This document shows positions 1 through 8,171 of a stretch of DNA of 40,994 nucleotides, piece by piece (position 1 is the first letter of the stretch; each line of letters starts with the position of its first letter). Source of the stretch: an uncultured SAR86 cluster bacterium (lineage in GTDB: Bacteria; Pseudomonadota; Gammaproteobacteria; Magnimaribacterales; Magnimaribacteraceae); the NCBI GenBank assembly GCA_937773605.1, contig CALJVP010000016.1, positions 1-40,994 of the forward strand, read 5' to 3'. The notes below the pieces were generated by a model. It was not told where the DNA came from, did no database searches, and worked only from the letters and a program-made list of their open reading frames with translations. A program made the position numbers and the translations under genes.

Positions 1-59
1 CTTTTTTAGAACTTTTAAAGGCATTAAAGAAGAATAATTAAAAATTATTTTATCTCATC

Positions 60-76
60 AGCACCCTTTAAGTGCT
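60..76 (-). terminator. Weak hairpin downstream of the MFS gene
   Basis: A 5-bp inverted repeat (AGCAC / GTGCT, 7-base loop) lies just past the stop codon of the minus-strand transporter gene. The minus-strand sequence that follows is AT-rich but has no clean run of T, so this is at best a weak intrinsic terminator. I see nothing else in bases 1-79. Confidence 0.3.
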
Positions 77-79
77 CCT

Positions 80-1660
80 TTAAATATTCTCTCCGAGGGC
101 TCTAGCCCTTTCCAAAACTGATTCTTCATCCGCTTTTAGGTGCTTGACGGCGAGAAATAGTGTGATTGATGGAATAATTAAGATGAAAAGTATTAACCCC
201 ATTGAGGTTTGCATGGCTTCACCTGCTGCATATCCTTGAGATTCAAATAGATCGCTTATTCTTCCTAGAGTGTAGGGCCCTAGAGCTAAACCAATCATGC
301 TTAAGGTTAAAATAAAGAAAGCTCCCGCCATTGCTCTCATCCTTGGCAGCACTAAGTTAGTTACCGTTGTTGCAGCACAACCCACATAAACTGCACTTCC
401 TATGTGGTAGAAAAAGTTAAAGGCAATCGATATATTTCTAGATTCCGAGTAAATCATTCCTAGGCAACCTATGGCAGTTATTAAAACTCCTCCAACAAAG
501 ATTACGTATAACCTTCCTCCTACATACTTATCTCTAAGTTTATCGCCGATAAAGCCGCCTCCAATAACGCCTATAAAGGATCCTATTGCAGTTAAGAGAC
601 CAACCAGAGTTCCTATTTCTAGGGCGGTCATGCCATGATAATTTATATAAAAGGATGGGGTAAAAGCAGAGTAAGCATATCCAACAAAAGGTATGCATGG
701 AAAAGAGATAAAAGAATAAACTATGGCCTTGCTCCTAAACATTAAAGTAAAAGCAACAATGTCTCTGTAGTTGAGACTTTGTATCCAGGTGCATACTAAA
801 TAGGCCCCGATTCCCCAAGCTACCCATTGTAAGAAATCACCCGTGACGGTATAGAGAGAAAAACATAATATAAAAATTAATGATGCTATGACAAAATTAG
901 TTATGAGGGCTTTAGTTGTATTCTCTGATCCAATGAATGACAGAGGAGTAAGCCCAATAAATTCTTTAAAAGTATCTTTGAAAGGATGTTTGCTTGGTTC
1001 AGTGACAATATCTTCGCTTAATCCTCTTATCGGTTCTTTTATAAAAAAATAAGTGACAATAGAGAGGAGTATTCCAGGAAGGCCAACTCCCATGAAGGCG
1101 GCTTGCCATCCTTTAAGCCCAAAAGGAGCTTGTGAGATATCCGGGTAAGCAGAATTCCACGTATCTAAAATCCATCCTCCAAGAAATAATCCAATTCCGG
1201 CACCAAGATAAAGACCGCTAGAATAAATGGAAAGGACCGTAGCGCGAACCCTGGGAGAGAAGTAATCAGATAAAAGAGAGTATGCAGAAGGTGTTGCAGT
1301 GGATTCTCCTATGCCTACACCGAAGCGATATATGGAAAGGCTTAAAAAAGATTTTGCAGTTCCAGATAAGAAAGTCATTAAACTCCAGAAAGCTAACCCG
1401 ATACTGATAAGATTTTTTCTATTCCAGGAATCGGCTAATTTCCCCATAGGAATGCCTACAACCGAGTAAAAAACTCCAAAAGCAGTACCGAATAAGAATC
1501 CAATATCGCTGTTTGAGATACCAAGATCAGCTTTTATATCTTCCGCGAGGATTGATATTATTTGTCGATCTACAAAATTAAAGATGTAGACTACGACAAG
1601 CAGTCCTAATGCTATTTTTGCATGACGACCGCCTACTACAGAACCTTCTTTTTCAGACAT
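80..1660 (-). CDS. MFS transporter, Spinster-like
   Basis: A 526-residue inner-membrane protein of the major facilitator superfamily. The N-terminal helix carries the FNFVDRQ sequence seen in Spinster-like and sugar-phosphate-type MFS proteins. A motif-A loop (GKLADSWNRK, about residues 73-82) follows helix 2, and hydrophobic segments through the rest fit 12 membrane helices. The central cytoplasmic loop is long, about residues 208-250. It is the last gene of a same-strand group with two hot-dog dehydratase-like proteins and an APH-fold kinase, 41 bases after the MaoC gene, so a carboxylate, lipid-like or CoA-pathway substrate is plausible. The substrate cannot be read from sequence. The family call is secure; specificity is unknown. 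Confidence 0.85.
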   Translation of the reverse strand: MSEKEGSVVGGRHAKIALGLLVVVYIFNFVDRQIISILAEDIKADLGISNSDIGFLFGTAFGVFYSVVGIPMGKLADSWNRKNLISIGLAFWSLMTFLSGTAKSFLSLSIYRFGVGIGESTATPSAYSLLSDYFSPRVRATVLSIYSSGLYLGAGIGLFLGGWILDTWNSAYPDISQAPFGLKGWQAAFMGVGLPGILLSIVTYFFIKEPIRGLSEDIVTEPSKHPFKDTFKEFIGLTPLSFIGSENTTKALITNFVIASLIFILCFSLYTVTGDFLQWVAWGIGAYLVCTWIQSLNYRDIVAFTLMFRSKAIVYSFISFPCIPFVGYAYSAFTPSFYINYHGMTALEIGTLVGLLTAIGSFIGVIGGGFIGDKLRDKYVGGRLYVIFVGGVLITAIGCLGMIYSESRNISIAFNFFYHIGSAVYVGCAATTVTNLVLPRMRAMAGAFFILTLSMIGLALGPYTLGRISDLFESQGYAAGEAMQTSMGLILFILIIPSITLFLAVKHLKADEESVLERARALGENI

Positions 1661-1701
1661 AATTTCCCCTATTGGTGGAGCTTAAAGCTCTGGTATTAAA
1701 T

Positions 1702-2121
1702 TTAGGATTCTATTTTTGCAGTTGCATTTCCAGTCACAACAGGGACTTCATTTTGATTGGTTGTAACCACTTCAAGATCTACAACTCTCTCGCCGTCTTG
1801 ATCTCTAATATCTACTATTGTGGCAGTGCTTTTTAGGGTATCTCCTGGCCATACTTGATTAGTAAACCTAACTCCATATTTCATTAGAGTTCCATCTCCA
1901 ACATAGTCTGTTAGCATTGTTCCAGTAAGTCCCATCGAGAGCATGCCATGAGCAAAAACACTCGGGTATCCTGCAATTTGTGTTGTAAAGATTTCATCTG
2001 TGTGAAGTGGATTGTAGTCTCCAGACGCTCCTGCATATTGAACTATTTGGGTTCTTTTAAGGTCTTCAACTAGCGTGGCCGTATGAGTGTCCCCAATATT
2101 TATTTCGTTTTCTTTTAACAT
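1702..2121 (-). CDS. MaoC-like hot-dog dehydratase/hydratase
   Basis: A 139-residue single hot-dog protein of the MaoC / (R)-specific enoyl-CoA hydratase family, which adds or removes water across the C2-C3 bond of acyl-CoA. The hydratase-2 motif is visible as GASGDYNPLH (residues 31-40), with the catalytic Asp35, Asn37 and His40, followed by the helix region ending in FAHGM (56-60). It lies 9 bases downstream of a second hot-dog protein of the FAS1-like dehydratase type. In actinobacterial HadA/HadB-like systems and in CoA pathways such pairs form one heteromeric dehydratase, so these two probably work together (inference). The chain length of the substrate is unknown. Confidence 0.85.
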   Translation of the reverse strand: MLKENEINIGDTHTATLVEDLKRTQIVQYAGASGDYNPLHTDEIFTTQIAGYPSVFAHGMLSMGLTGTMLTDYVGDGTLMKYGVRFTNQVWPGDTLKSTATIVDIRDQDGERVVDLEVVTTNQNEVPVVTGNATAKIES

Positions 2122-2130
2122 TTAATACTC

Positions 2131-2631
2131 CTAACTATCCACTGCTCTTTCAGTTTGAACTCCGACTCCAGTAGCTGTGATTACTAAGTCACCATCTTGA
2201 TTTCTGTATTCAGTAACACTTTCACTGAATTTAAGTTTACCGGCTCTTTTACTTTCTTTTTCCCAAGCTTTACCAGGTTTTGTAGTGGCGCTTAGCGTGT
2301 CACCGGCTTTGACGGGTAGGTGATACTCAAAGTGCTGTTCTGCATGTAAACCCATGGCAGCTCCACCTCCACCACCAGAACCCGAAGAGGGCTTACTACC
2401 AGTTGCTTCTTTACCAGATCCAAACCATCCATCACCTCCAACTTTAGGTCTAAGAAAATATTCTGGATCAAACTGTGCACTTGATTGAGCAAAAGTAGGA
2501 GGAGGAATGATACCTCCGAGTTCTGTGCTTTTTGCATAATCTTCATCGTGATAAATTGGATTACTATCACCGACGGATCTAGCAAACATCATTATGTGAC
2601 TTGCTTCAATTAAAAATTTATCTATTGCCAT
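2131..2631 (-). CDS. FAS1-like (MaoC N-terminal) dehydratase subunit
   Basis: A 166-residue hot-dog protein resembling the N-terminal half of MaoC-type dehydratases. It has its own catalytic-type motif VGDSNPIYHDE (residues 20-30; Asp22, Asn24, His28), a proline-rich turn IIPPPTFA (41-48), and a second strand set around 95-160. Residues 71-94 form an unusual flexible stretch rich in Gly and Ser, including five consecutive glycines at about 86-90, where homologues usually have a short substrate-loop segment. It starts 8 bases after the kinase gene stops and is followed 9 bases later by the MaoC gene, implying co-translation and probably a heteromeric enzyme. Substrate unknown. Confidence 0.8.
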   Translation of the reverse strand: MAIDKFLIEASHIMMFARSVGDSNPIYHDEDYAKSTELGGIIPPPTFAQSSAQFDPEYFLRPKVGGDGWFGSGKEATGSKPSSGSGGGGGAAMGLHAEQHFEYHLPVKAGDTLSATTKPGKAWEKESKRAGKLKFSESVTEYRNQDGDLVITATGVGVQTERAVDS

Positions 2632-2639
2632 TTTTTCTC

Positions 2640-3692
2640 CTATTTAAAATTTTTCTCAATTAACTCCCATCCAGAATCAGCTAATCCTCTTACCCCACTG
2701 GCTCTTTCAGCTGCTTGTTTACTAGCTGCAGTCCCATCTCTTACTCTTCCTAATATCCCTTGTAAGATTCCAGCCAGCTTAAAAAGATTATAGGCTGTAT
2801 ATAAGTCCCATTCATCTGTTAAGTCTATCCCTATATTGTCACTATATATTTTTACGTAGTCATCGATAACTGGTACGCCTTTTTCCCTACAATAGCCCAC
2901 ATCAGCCAACTTAGGGTTTAAGGTGTATTGAAGGCAATGATAGTTAAAATCAGCACAAGGGTCTCCGAGGGTTGATAGTTCCCAATCTAATATGGCAATC
3001 ACATTTGGGTCTGTTGCTCCAACCATAACGTTACTTAGACTATAATCGCCATGAACAATGCTAGTTTGCTTTTCTGCGGGTAGGTTGTCAGGTAGCCATT
3101 TTATTAAATTATTCATTGATTCAATGTTTTCTGTTTCTGAATCAATATATTGTTTGGACCACCTAGAAACTTGCCTTCCTACATAATTTCCAGGCTTACC
3201 AAAATTTTCCAGTCCTACTTTTTCGTAATCAACTGAGTGAAGTTTTGCTATAGATTCGTTCATAGAGAGATAGACGCCTTTAGCTTCTTCAAAATCTGAT
3301 TCTTCCATAGCCGGGTCCCAAAGAACCCTCCCTTCTTTAAATTCCATAATGTAAAAAGGAGTACCGATAATATCTTCATCTTCACATAGGGCATAACTTT
3401 TAGGAACTGGTACGTCAGTGTTGTTAAGTGCAGTGATAACTTTATATTCTCTATCAACGGCATGAGCTGACTTAAGTAATTTTCCAGGCGGTTTTCTTCT
3501 TAATACATAAGATTGGGATGGGCTGGAAACCTTGTAAGTAGGATTTGATTGGCCTCCTTTAAATTCTTCGACGGTTATAGGGCCATCAAAGCCTTCAACA
3601 TTGGAGTTCATGTAATCTTCCAATGCAGAAATATTGAATAGATGTCTTTCTAAGACTGGCATCGTACCTATATTTTCATCATCTAATTCCAT
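2640..3692 (-). CDS. APH/ACAD10-type phosphotransferase family protein
   Basis: A 350-residue protein with the aminoglycoside-phosphotransferase kinase fold, of the subgroup that includes the kinase domain of ACAD10/ACAD11 and occurs in bacterial fatty-acid catabolic clusters. Visible landmarks are the N-terminal GGQSNPTYKV loop (47-55), the ATP-site strand YVLRRKPPG (62-70), the catalytic loop HGDYSLSNV (214-222; Asp216, Asn221) and the metal-binding ILDWELSTLGDP (234-245; Asp236). ACAD10/11 kinases phosphorylate 4-hydroxyacyl-CoA before elimination and beta-oxidation; a similar role with the neighbouring dehydratases is inferred. Resistance to aminoglycosides is unlikely from context. It heads the cassette, 85 bases after the preceding SDR gene, with an AAGGA ribosome-binding site. 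Confidence 0.82.
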   Translation of the reverse strand: MELDDENIGTMPVLERHLFNISALEDYMNSNVEGFDGPITVEEFKGGQSNPTYKVSSPSQSYVLRRKPPGKLLKSAHAVDREYKVITALNNTDVPVPKSYALCEDEDIIGTPFYIMEFKEGRVLWDPAMEESDFEEAKGVYLSMNESIAKLHSVDYEKVGLENFGKPGNYVGRQVSRWSKQYIDSETENIESMNNLIKWLPDNLPAEKQTSIVHGDYSLSNVMVGATDPNVIAILDWELSTLGDPCADFNYHCLQYTLNPKLADVGYCREKGVPVIDDYVKIYSDNIGIDLTDEWDLYTAYNLFKLAGILQGILGRVRDGTAASKQAAERASGVRGLADSGWELIEKNFK

Positions 3693-3709
3693 GTTTATCC
3701 TTATTTTGA

Positions 3710-3738
3710 ATTATTGAAGATAGATAAAAGAAGTTCAA
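3710..3738 (-). promoter_or_regulatory. Possible promoter for the kinase-dehydratase-MFS cassette
   Basis: On the minus strand, TTGAAC (3733-3738) and AATAAT (3710-3715) are separated by 17 bases and lie in the 85-base gap before the kinase gene. This would give a leader of only about a dozen bases that still includes the AAGGA ribosome-binding site. Such matches are frequent by chance in AT-rich DNA. Confidence 0.3.
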
Positions 3739-3777
3739 AAGTAAATAATTAAAGACTATTAAATAATAGAAGTGTTT

Positions 3778-4503
3778 TTATGACCTGCCACCATCAACTC
3801 TTAGAGTTTGACCTGTAATGTAATTTGCTCCAGTTAAGAAATAGACAGCAGAAGATATATCCATTGGATTACCAGCTCTTCCCAGATCTACTTTCTTGAG
3901 AATATTATTTTTTTCTTCTTCATCGATTTCACCATTTTCTGGCCATAAAATAATACCAGGAGCTACGGCATTAATTCTTACCTCTGGAGCCAGCTCTTTG
4001 GCAAGTGATTTTGTTAGAGTTTCAAGGGCTCCTTTTGCACTCGAATACAAACTAAAGTTCTTTATTCCTCTTGGCGCCAATGAATCTGAAATATTTATAA
4101 CGGAGCCTTTAGTTCTTTTTAAGCCTTCCTTAAAGCCTTTAATAAGGAATAAAGGTGTAGTTATATTGGTGTCTAATAGATCGTTCCATTGCTCTTCAGT
4201 AGCATTTTGAATAGGAGTGGGGTAAAAACTTGAAGCGTTGTTTATCAGCACATTAATTTCTTTCGATACCTTATAAAATTCATTCACAGTAGATTCTATG
4301 GATTCTTGTGAAGAAAAATCTGATTGTATAGTGAAACAAGAATCTGCCTCTTTCTCGTTTAGTTCTCGTGAGAGGTTTTCTGCTTCTTTCTCAGATTTAT
4401 TGTAGTGAAAAACTACCTTATAATTTCTTTCATGAAAATAATTTGCCATAGAGGCACCTATTCTTTTTGCTCCGCCAGTGATGAATACAGTTTTTTCTCT
4501 CAT
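3778..4503 (-). CDS. Pteridine reductase-like SDR
   Basis: A 241-residue short-chain dehydrogenase/reductase that probably reduces dihydrobiopterin- or dihydrofolate-type pteridines with NADPH in the cytoplasm. The nucleotide loop reads TGGAKRIG (9-16), with Arg where ordinary SDRs have Gly, as in pteridine reductase PTR1. The [10 protein letters not shown] segment (88-97) is also PTR1/FolM-like. The catalytic set Asp140-Tyr153-Lys157 has the PTR1 spacing, with Asp replacing the usual Ser. Its start overlaps the cca stop by 4 bases (ATGA), so it is the last gene of the lptD-surA-pdxA-rsmA-apaH-cca operon. In Pseudomonas, folate genes also lie near cca, which fits a FolM-like role. Substrate is inferred. 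Confidence 0.78.
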   Translation of the reverse strand: MREKTVFITGGAKRIGASMANYFHERNYKVVFHYNKSEKEAENLSRELNEKEADSCFTIQSDFSSQESIESTVNEFYKVSKEINVLINNASSFYPTPIQNATEEQWNDLLDTNITTPLFLIKGFKEGLKRTKGSVINISDSLAPRGIKNFSLYSSAKGALETLTKSLAKELAPEVRINAVAPGIILWPENGEIDEEEKNNILKKVDLGRAGNPMDISSAVYFLTGANYITGQTLRVDGGRS

Positions 4504-5564
4504 TGTTTTTTTATGAATTTATTTATTGTTTCTAATCTTTTTTCTTTAAGGTTTTGAGCAATTTCTTTCCCTTCTTTTAATTCTTCAGAAGGTTTTAAAT
4601 CACTCAAATCTGATAAAAGGACACCCCAATCAATCACTTCTTTCGAATCATCAATCATGTTGAAAGTGCTACTGGCAATTATGAACCTTTCTGGCCGCCT
4701 AAAAGCATCTGTGGTCTGAAGAAGATCCAATATCATCTTTGGATTGAATTCTACTTTTGACATAAAAAGATTGAAGTGTCGAAAAACTTCTGAAAGCTGG
4801 GCATAACTCTTAGGAACATTAAATTTGTTATTTACTTCCTTGATTGCTTTTGTGTCCTTTAAAAGCACAGCCCATCTTGCCTCGGTATTTTCAGTTTTCT
4901 TTTGGATTTCTGCCAAAGACCTAATGCTAAGAGAGTCTTCTTGAATTAGTGTCTTAAGAGCACCACAAGCTCTTAGTGTTTCAAAATACTGTTCAGGACT
5001 CTCGCAGTTAAGAGCTTTAACAGTTTCCATCCATATTCTTTCTTTTGATAAAGTTTCTAGCTCCCCTGAAAGTACTATTTCTTTCATCGAATCTAGAGTT
5101 TCTTTTTCAATGGTAAAGCCCAAGTGATATAACTTGGCAATGAATCTGCAAACCCTATAAACCCTTAAAGGGTCTTCTCCGAAAGCATTGGATACCTTTC
5201 TTATTTTCTTATCATTTATATCTCTTCTTCCTTGATAGGGGTCTATAAGGTTTCCATTTGAATCTTGAGCAATAGCATTTATTGTTATGTCTCTTCTTAT
5301 AAGATCTTCTTCAAGAGTCACACTGGAATCTGTATGAAAAATAAAACCTTTATGGCCTCTACCAGATTTTCTTTCAGTCCTGGCCAGGGCGTATTCTTCT
5401 TTGGTTGTTGGGTGGAGAAAAACAGGAAACTGGCTGCCCACGGGCATATAACCTTGTTCAGATAATTCTTCTGGTGAAGACCCCACTACAACCCAATCTT
5501 TCTCTTTAAAAGGGATTTTAAGTAAAGAGTCTCTTACAGCTCCTCCTACCAAATAAACTTCCAT
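4500..5564 (-). CDS. cca: CCA-adding tRNA nucleotidyltransferase
   Basis: A 354-residue class II CCA-adding enzyme that builds or repairs the 3' CCA end of tRNAs from CTP and ATP. The head begins with [13 protein letters not shown] (3-15), then the metal site [10 protein letters not shown] (19-28), [13 protein letters not shown], the [12 protein letters not shown] motif and the [14 protein letters not shown] helix, all closely resembling E. coli Cca. Two departures are clear. The first metal-binding Asp (D21 in E. coli) is Glu (codon GAG), and the C-terminal HD phosphohydrolase signature (CHDLGKG in E. coli) is absent, the aligned stretch reading [10 protein letters not shown]. The protein is shorter than E. 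coli Cca (about 412). It begins 4 bases after apaH. Function is expected to be kept, without the phosphohydrolase activity. Confidence 0.92.
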   Translation of the reverse strand: MEVYLVGGAVRDSLLKIPFKEKDWVVVGSSPEELSEQGYMPVGSQFPVFLHPTTKEEYALARTERKSGRGHKGFIFHTDSSVTLEEDLIRRDITINAIAQDSNGNLIDPYQGRRDINDKKIRKVSNAFGEDPLRVYRVCRFIAKLYHLGFTIEKETLDSMKEIVLSGELETLSKERIWMETVKALNCESPEQYFETLRACGALKTLIQEDSLSIRSLAEIQKKTENTEARWAVLLKDTKAIKEVNNKFNVPKSYAQLSEVFRHFNLFMSKVEFNPKMILDLLQTTDAFRRPERFIIASSTFNMIDDSKEVIDWGVLLSDLSDLKPSEELKEGKEIAQNLKEKRLETINKFIKKQ

Positions 5565-5568
5565 GTAC

Positions 5569-6405
5569 TTAATTTACCCGATTGCAACTGAAGACTCGAC
5601 CATCTTCTAAATTAATTGCAGTTAATCTCTCCCCCCAAATACACCCTGTATCAAGGGCAGTTATGTTATGAACCCCGGTGATTCCTTTTAGAGCTGCCCA
5701 ATGGCCAAACAATAGATGAGTCGATTCTTCCATGATCTTTAATTCATTTTTAAACCAGGGTTTAAACCCTTGAGGAGCATTTGCAGGGTTACCTTTGTTT
5801 TTTAGTTCGATTCTTCCGCGCTCGTCACAAAACCTCATTCGAGTAAAATAATTCGTATGTAATCTGAGGCGTTCATCTTTTGATATATTTTTACTATCTG
5901 AAGAAGGCTCATTGCCGTACATATTTTTTAAAAAGTGCTTACTCAGAATTGGCGAATTAAGGTTTTTACTGATCTCATTCGAGTGTTGCTTAGCTTCTTC
6001 TAAAGACCAGTGGGGCGGCACTCCTGCGTGAGTCATTATGTATTCCTTTTTTATACCCTTCGAAACGAGAGTATCGGCTTGAATTAAAGGCAACTGTTTT
6101 AGCCATTTAATGTAAAGATCAAGACTACGAGATTGAAGTAGATCTTTCAGTGTATCTGTTTTACTAAGCTCACTAACGCCTTCTGCTAAGGCAATAAGAT
6201 GGAGGTCATGATTACCCAGCGTAATAAGACAATTTTGTTTAATAGAATGTAAGAATTCTAGGCATTTGAGTGAATCAGGTCCTCTGTTAACTAAATCTCC
6301 ACAAAGCCAAAGTCTATCTTCAGAAGAGTTAAAATTAATCTTATCTAAGAGCAAGATTAATTCTTGATAACAGCCTTGAATATCTCCAATCGCATAATTA
6401 GCCAT
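5569..6405 (-). CDS. apaH: Diadenosine tetraphosphatase, symmetrical
   Basis: A 278-residue calcineurin-like phosphoesterase that splits Ap4A symmetrically into two ADP; ApaH also removes Np4 caps from RNA 5' ends in E. coli. The metal-binding motifs appear in order: GDIQGCY (7-13), [10 protein letters not shown] (36-45), LGNHDLHL (63-70), THAGVPP, and the C-terminal FGHWAALKG. Length matches the family (about 280). It follows rsmA with one base between them and precedes cca by 4 bases. The apaG gene that normally sits between rsmA and apaH in gammaproteobacteria is missing here. Confidence 0.95.
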   Translation of the reverse strand: MANYAIGDIQGCYQELILLLDKINFNSSEDRLWLCGDLVNRGPDSLKCLEFLHSIKQNCLITLGNHDLHLIALAEGVSELSKTDTLKDLLQSRSLDLYIKWLKQLPLIQADTLVSKGIKKEYIMTHAGVPPHWSLEEAKQHSNEISKNLNSPILSKHFLKNMYGNEPSSDSKNISKDERLRLHTNYFTRMRFCDERGRIELKNKGNPANAPQGFKPWFKNELKIMEESTHLLFGHWAALKGITGVHNITALDTGCIWGERLTAINLEDGRVFSCNRVN

Positions 6406-6406
6406 T

Positions 6407-7186
6407 TTAAGCCTGAATAAGTAAATTTGATATTTTGAGGAAATCTTCTACTGTTAAGTCTTCTGGTCTTTGAGAGGACTCAATATTGAGATACTCGAAG
6501 TCTTCTTTCCCCAAAATATCTTTATACGATTTACTCAGCATTTTTCGTCTTTTGGAAAATGCAATCCGTGTTATTTCTTGAAGTTTTTTTGCAATGGGAG
6601 AATTTAAATCCCTTCCAGGAATGGGTACCAGTTTTATAAATATACTCTCCACAGCGGGGGCAGGTTTAAAACTTTCTGGATTAACAATAAAGAGGTTTGA
6701 TACCTTAGCCATGTATTGAGTTAAGACGCTAAGTCTTCCATAGCTTTTAGTTCCCGTATCCGAAGACAGACGTTGGCCAAATTCTTTTTGGAACATGTAA
6801 TGCAAATCTACAAACTTATCCTGATTTAGAAAGCTCCAAAGCATGATCGAAGAAGAAATATTGTAAGGTAAGTTACCTATTACCCTCAGCTTCTTTTTTG
6901 GCTTAAGGTTTTCTTCAATATCAAAATCTAAAATATCCCCTTTATGAATAGTTAGATTGCCTTCTTTTTGTGCCAATAACCTTAATCCTAAGATTAAATC
7001 TCTGTCCAGCTCAACAGCATCTAACGTTTCAACACATCCAGTTATTAATTCAGTTAAAGATCCTTTGCCAGGACCAATTTCTAAAAAACTATCTTCTTTA
7101 TTAGGCTTAATGGTATCAATAATTTCTTGGAGAACCATCCTGTCTTCAAGAAAATTTTGTCCTAAGTTTTTTTTTGCTCTATGCAC
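6407..7186 (-). CDS. rsmA: 16S rRNA A1518/A1519 dimethyltransferase
   Basis: A 259-residue KsgA/RsmA enzyme that uses SAM to make N6,N6-dimethyladenosine at the two adjacent adenosines of 16S rRNA helix 45, a late 30S assembly checkpoint. The N-terminus KKNLGQNFL is the family start. The SAM-binding loop is EIGPGKGSLTEL (36-47), and the catalytic motif IV is NLPYNIS (105-111). The C-terminal part contains the FSKRRKML segment that contacts helix 45. It starts one base after the pdxA stop, inside the lptD-surA-pdxA-rsmA-apaH operon. Length and motifs are normal. Confidence 0.96.
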   Translation of the reverse strand: MHRAKKNLGQNFLEDRMVLQEIIDTIKPNKEDSFLEIGPGKGSLTELITGCVETLDAVELDRDLILGLRLLAQKEGNLTIHKGDILDFDIEENLKPKKKLRVIGNLPYNISSSIMLWSFLNQDKFVDLHYMFQKEFGQRLSSDTGTKSYGRLSVLTQYMAKVSNLFIVNPESFKPAPAVESIFIKLVPIPGRDLNSPIAKKLQEITRIAFSKRRKMLSKSYKDILGKEDFEYLNIESSQRPEDLTVEDFLKISNLLIQA

Positions 7187-7187
7187 T

Positions 7188-8171
7188 TTATTGATAACTT
7201 GCTATCAGTGCAGCAAGGTTTGCCGCTTCAAGAATGCTACTCTCATCAACCTGATCGTTTCCGGCCATATCGTAGGCAGTACCATGATCTACAGACGTTC
7301 TAACAAAAGGCAATCCTAGAGTTATATTAACTATCTTTCCGAAGCCCAAAGTTTTTATGACGGGCAAACCTTGATCATGAAACATGGCCAATATGGCATC
7401 CACTCTTTGATTATCATATTTTTTAATAAAAGCCGTATCTGCAGAAACAGGACCCACTATATTAAAGTCTTTTTTATTCAGTTCAGAAACAAGTGGAGCA
7501 ATGATTTCTTTATCTTCTTTACCAATAAAACCGCCATCGCCAGCATGTGGGTTAAGACCAAGAATTTTTATGTATGGATTTTTTATGTTCCATTTAGTTC
7601 GTAAATCATCTCTCAATATGGTGAGACAGTTAACAAGGTTACTCCGAGTAATCTTTTCTGGGACTTCAGCTAAAGAGACGTGAGTAGTTACAAGTGCAAC
7701 TCTCATGTCTTCTGTCGCAAGCATCATTAAAACATTCTTATCTTTTGCAAATCTTGTTAATACTTCTGTGTGACCTTGGAAAGCAACACCACCTTTATTC
7801 ATCAATTCTTTATTAATAGGTCCTGTTACTAGGCCATTAAATTCATTTGAAACAGTCTTATCAATTGCATCTTCAAACAAATCTATGAGGTATTTTGCGT
7901 AAAAAATATCGGGCACACCGGGTTTAACGGATTGCTTAAGGTCATGAGGTTTGATCCAAAGACAGTTATTTGATAGAAGTTCTTCGCTCTCGCCTTGATA
8001 AATCTGGAGATCGACCTTGCGACCTAAAATCTTTGCCCTTTCTTTAAAAAGATTAGGATCACCAAAAATTACAGGGGAATAATCTAATTTAGTTTTCGAT
8101 CCGAAGGCTTTGATGCAAATATCCGGTCCTATACCAGCTGGATCTCCCGAGGAGACAGCTAATTTCGTCAT
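7188..8171 (-). CDS. pdxA: 4-hydroxythreonine-4-phosphate dehydrogenase
   Basis: A 327-residue enzyme of the DXP-dependent vitamin B6 pathway. It oxidises 4-phosphohydroxy-L-threonine with NAD(P), giving 3-amino-2-oxopropyl phosphate after decarboxylation. The N-terminal motif SSGDPAGIGPDI (7-18) and TGPINKELM are typical. The three divalent-metal histidines of E. coli PdxA (166, 211, 266) have counterparts at His164, His209 (LNPHAGDGG) and His265 (FHDQGLP). Near the C-terminus lies TSVDHGTAYDMAG. The start overlaps the surA stop by 4 bases (ATGA), which implies translational coupling. Length equals the family norm. Confidence 0.96.
   Translation of the reverse strand: MTKLAVSSGDPAGIGPDICIKAFGSKTKLDYSPVIFGDPNLFKERAKILGRKVDLQIYQGESEELLSNNCLWIKPHDLKQSVKPGVPDIFYAKYLIDLFEDAIDKTVSNEFNGLVTGPINKELMNKGGVAFQGHTEVLTRFAKDKNVLMMLATEDMRVALVTTHVSLAEVPEKITRSNLVNCLTILRDDLRTKWNIKNPYIKILGLNPHAGDGGFIGKEDKEIIAPLVSELNKKDFNIVGPVSADTAFIKKYDNQRVDAILAMFHDQGLPVIKTLGFGKIVNITLGLPFVRTSVDHGTAYDMAGNDQVDESSILEAANLAALIASYQ

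Noticed and set aside
2292-2585. 97-codon frame on the minus strand within the dehydratase gene
   Set aside because: Overlaps the clear hot-dog reading frame and shows no family features.
2640-3692. Aminoglycoside resistance kinase
   Set aside because: The fold is shared, but the sequence subgroup and the neighbouring acyl-CoA-type dehydratases point to metabolism, not resistance.
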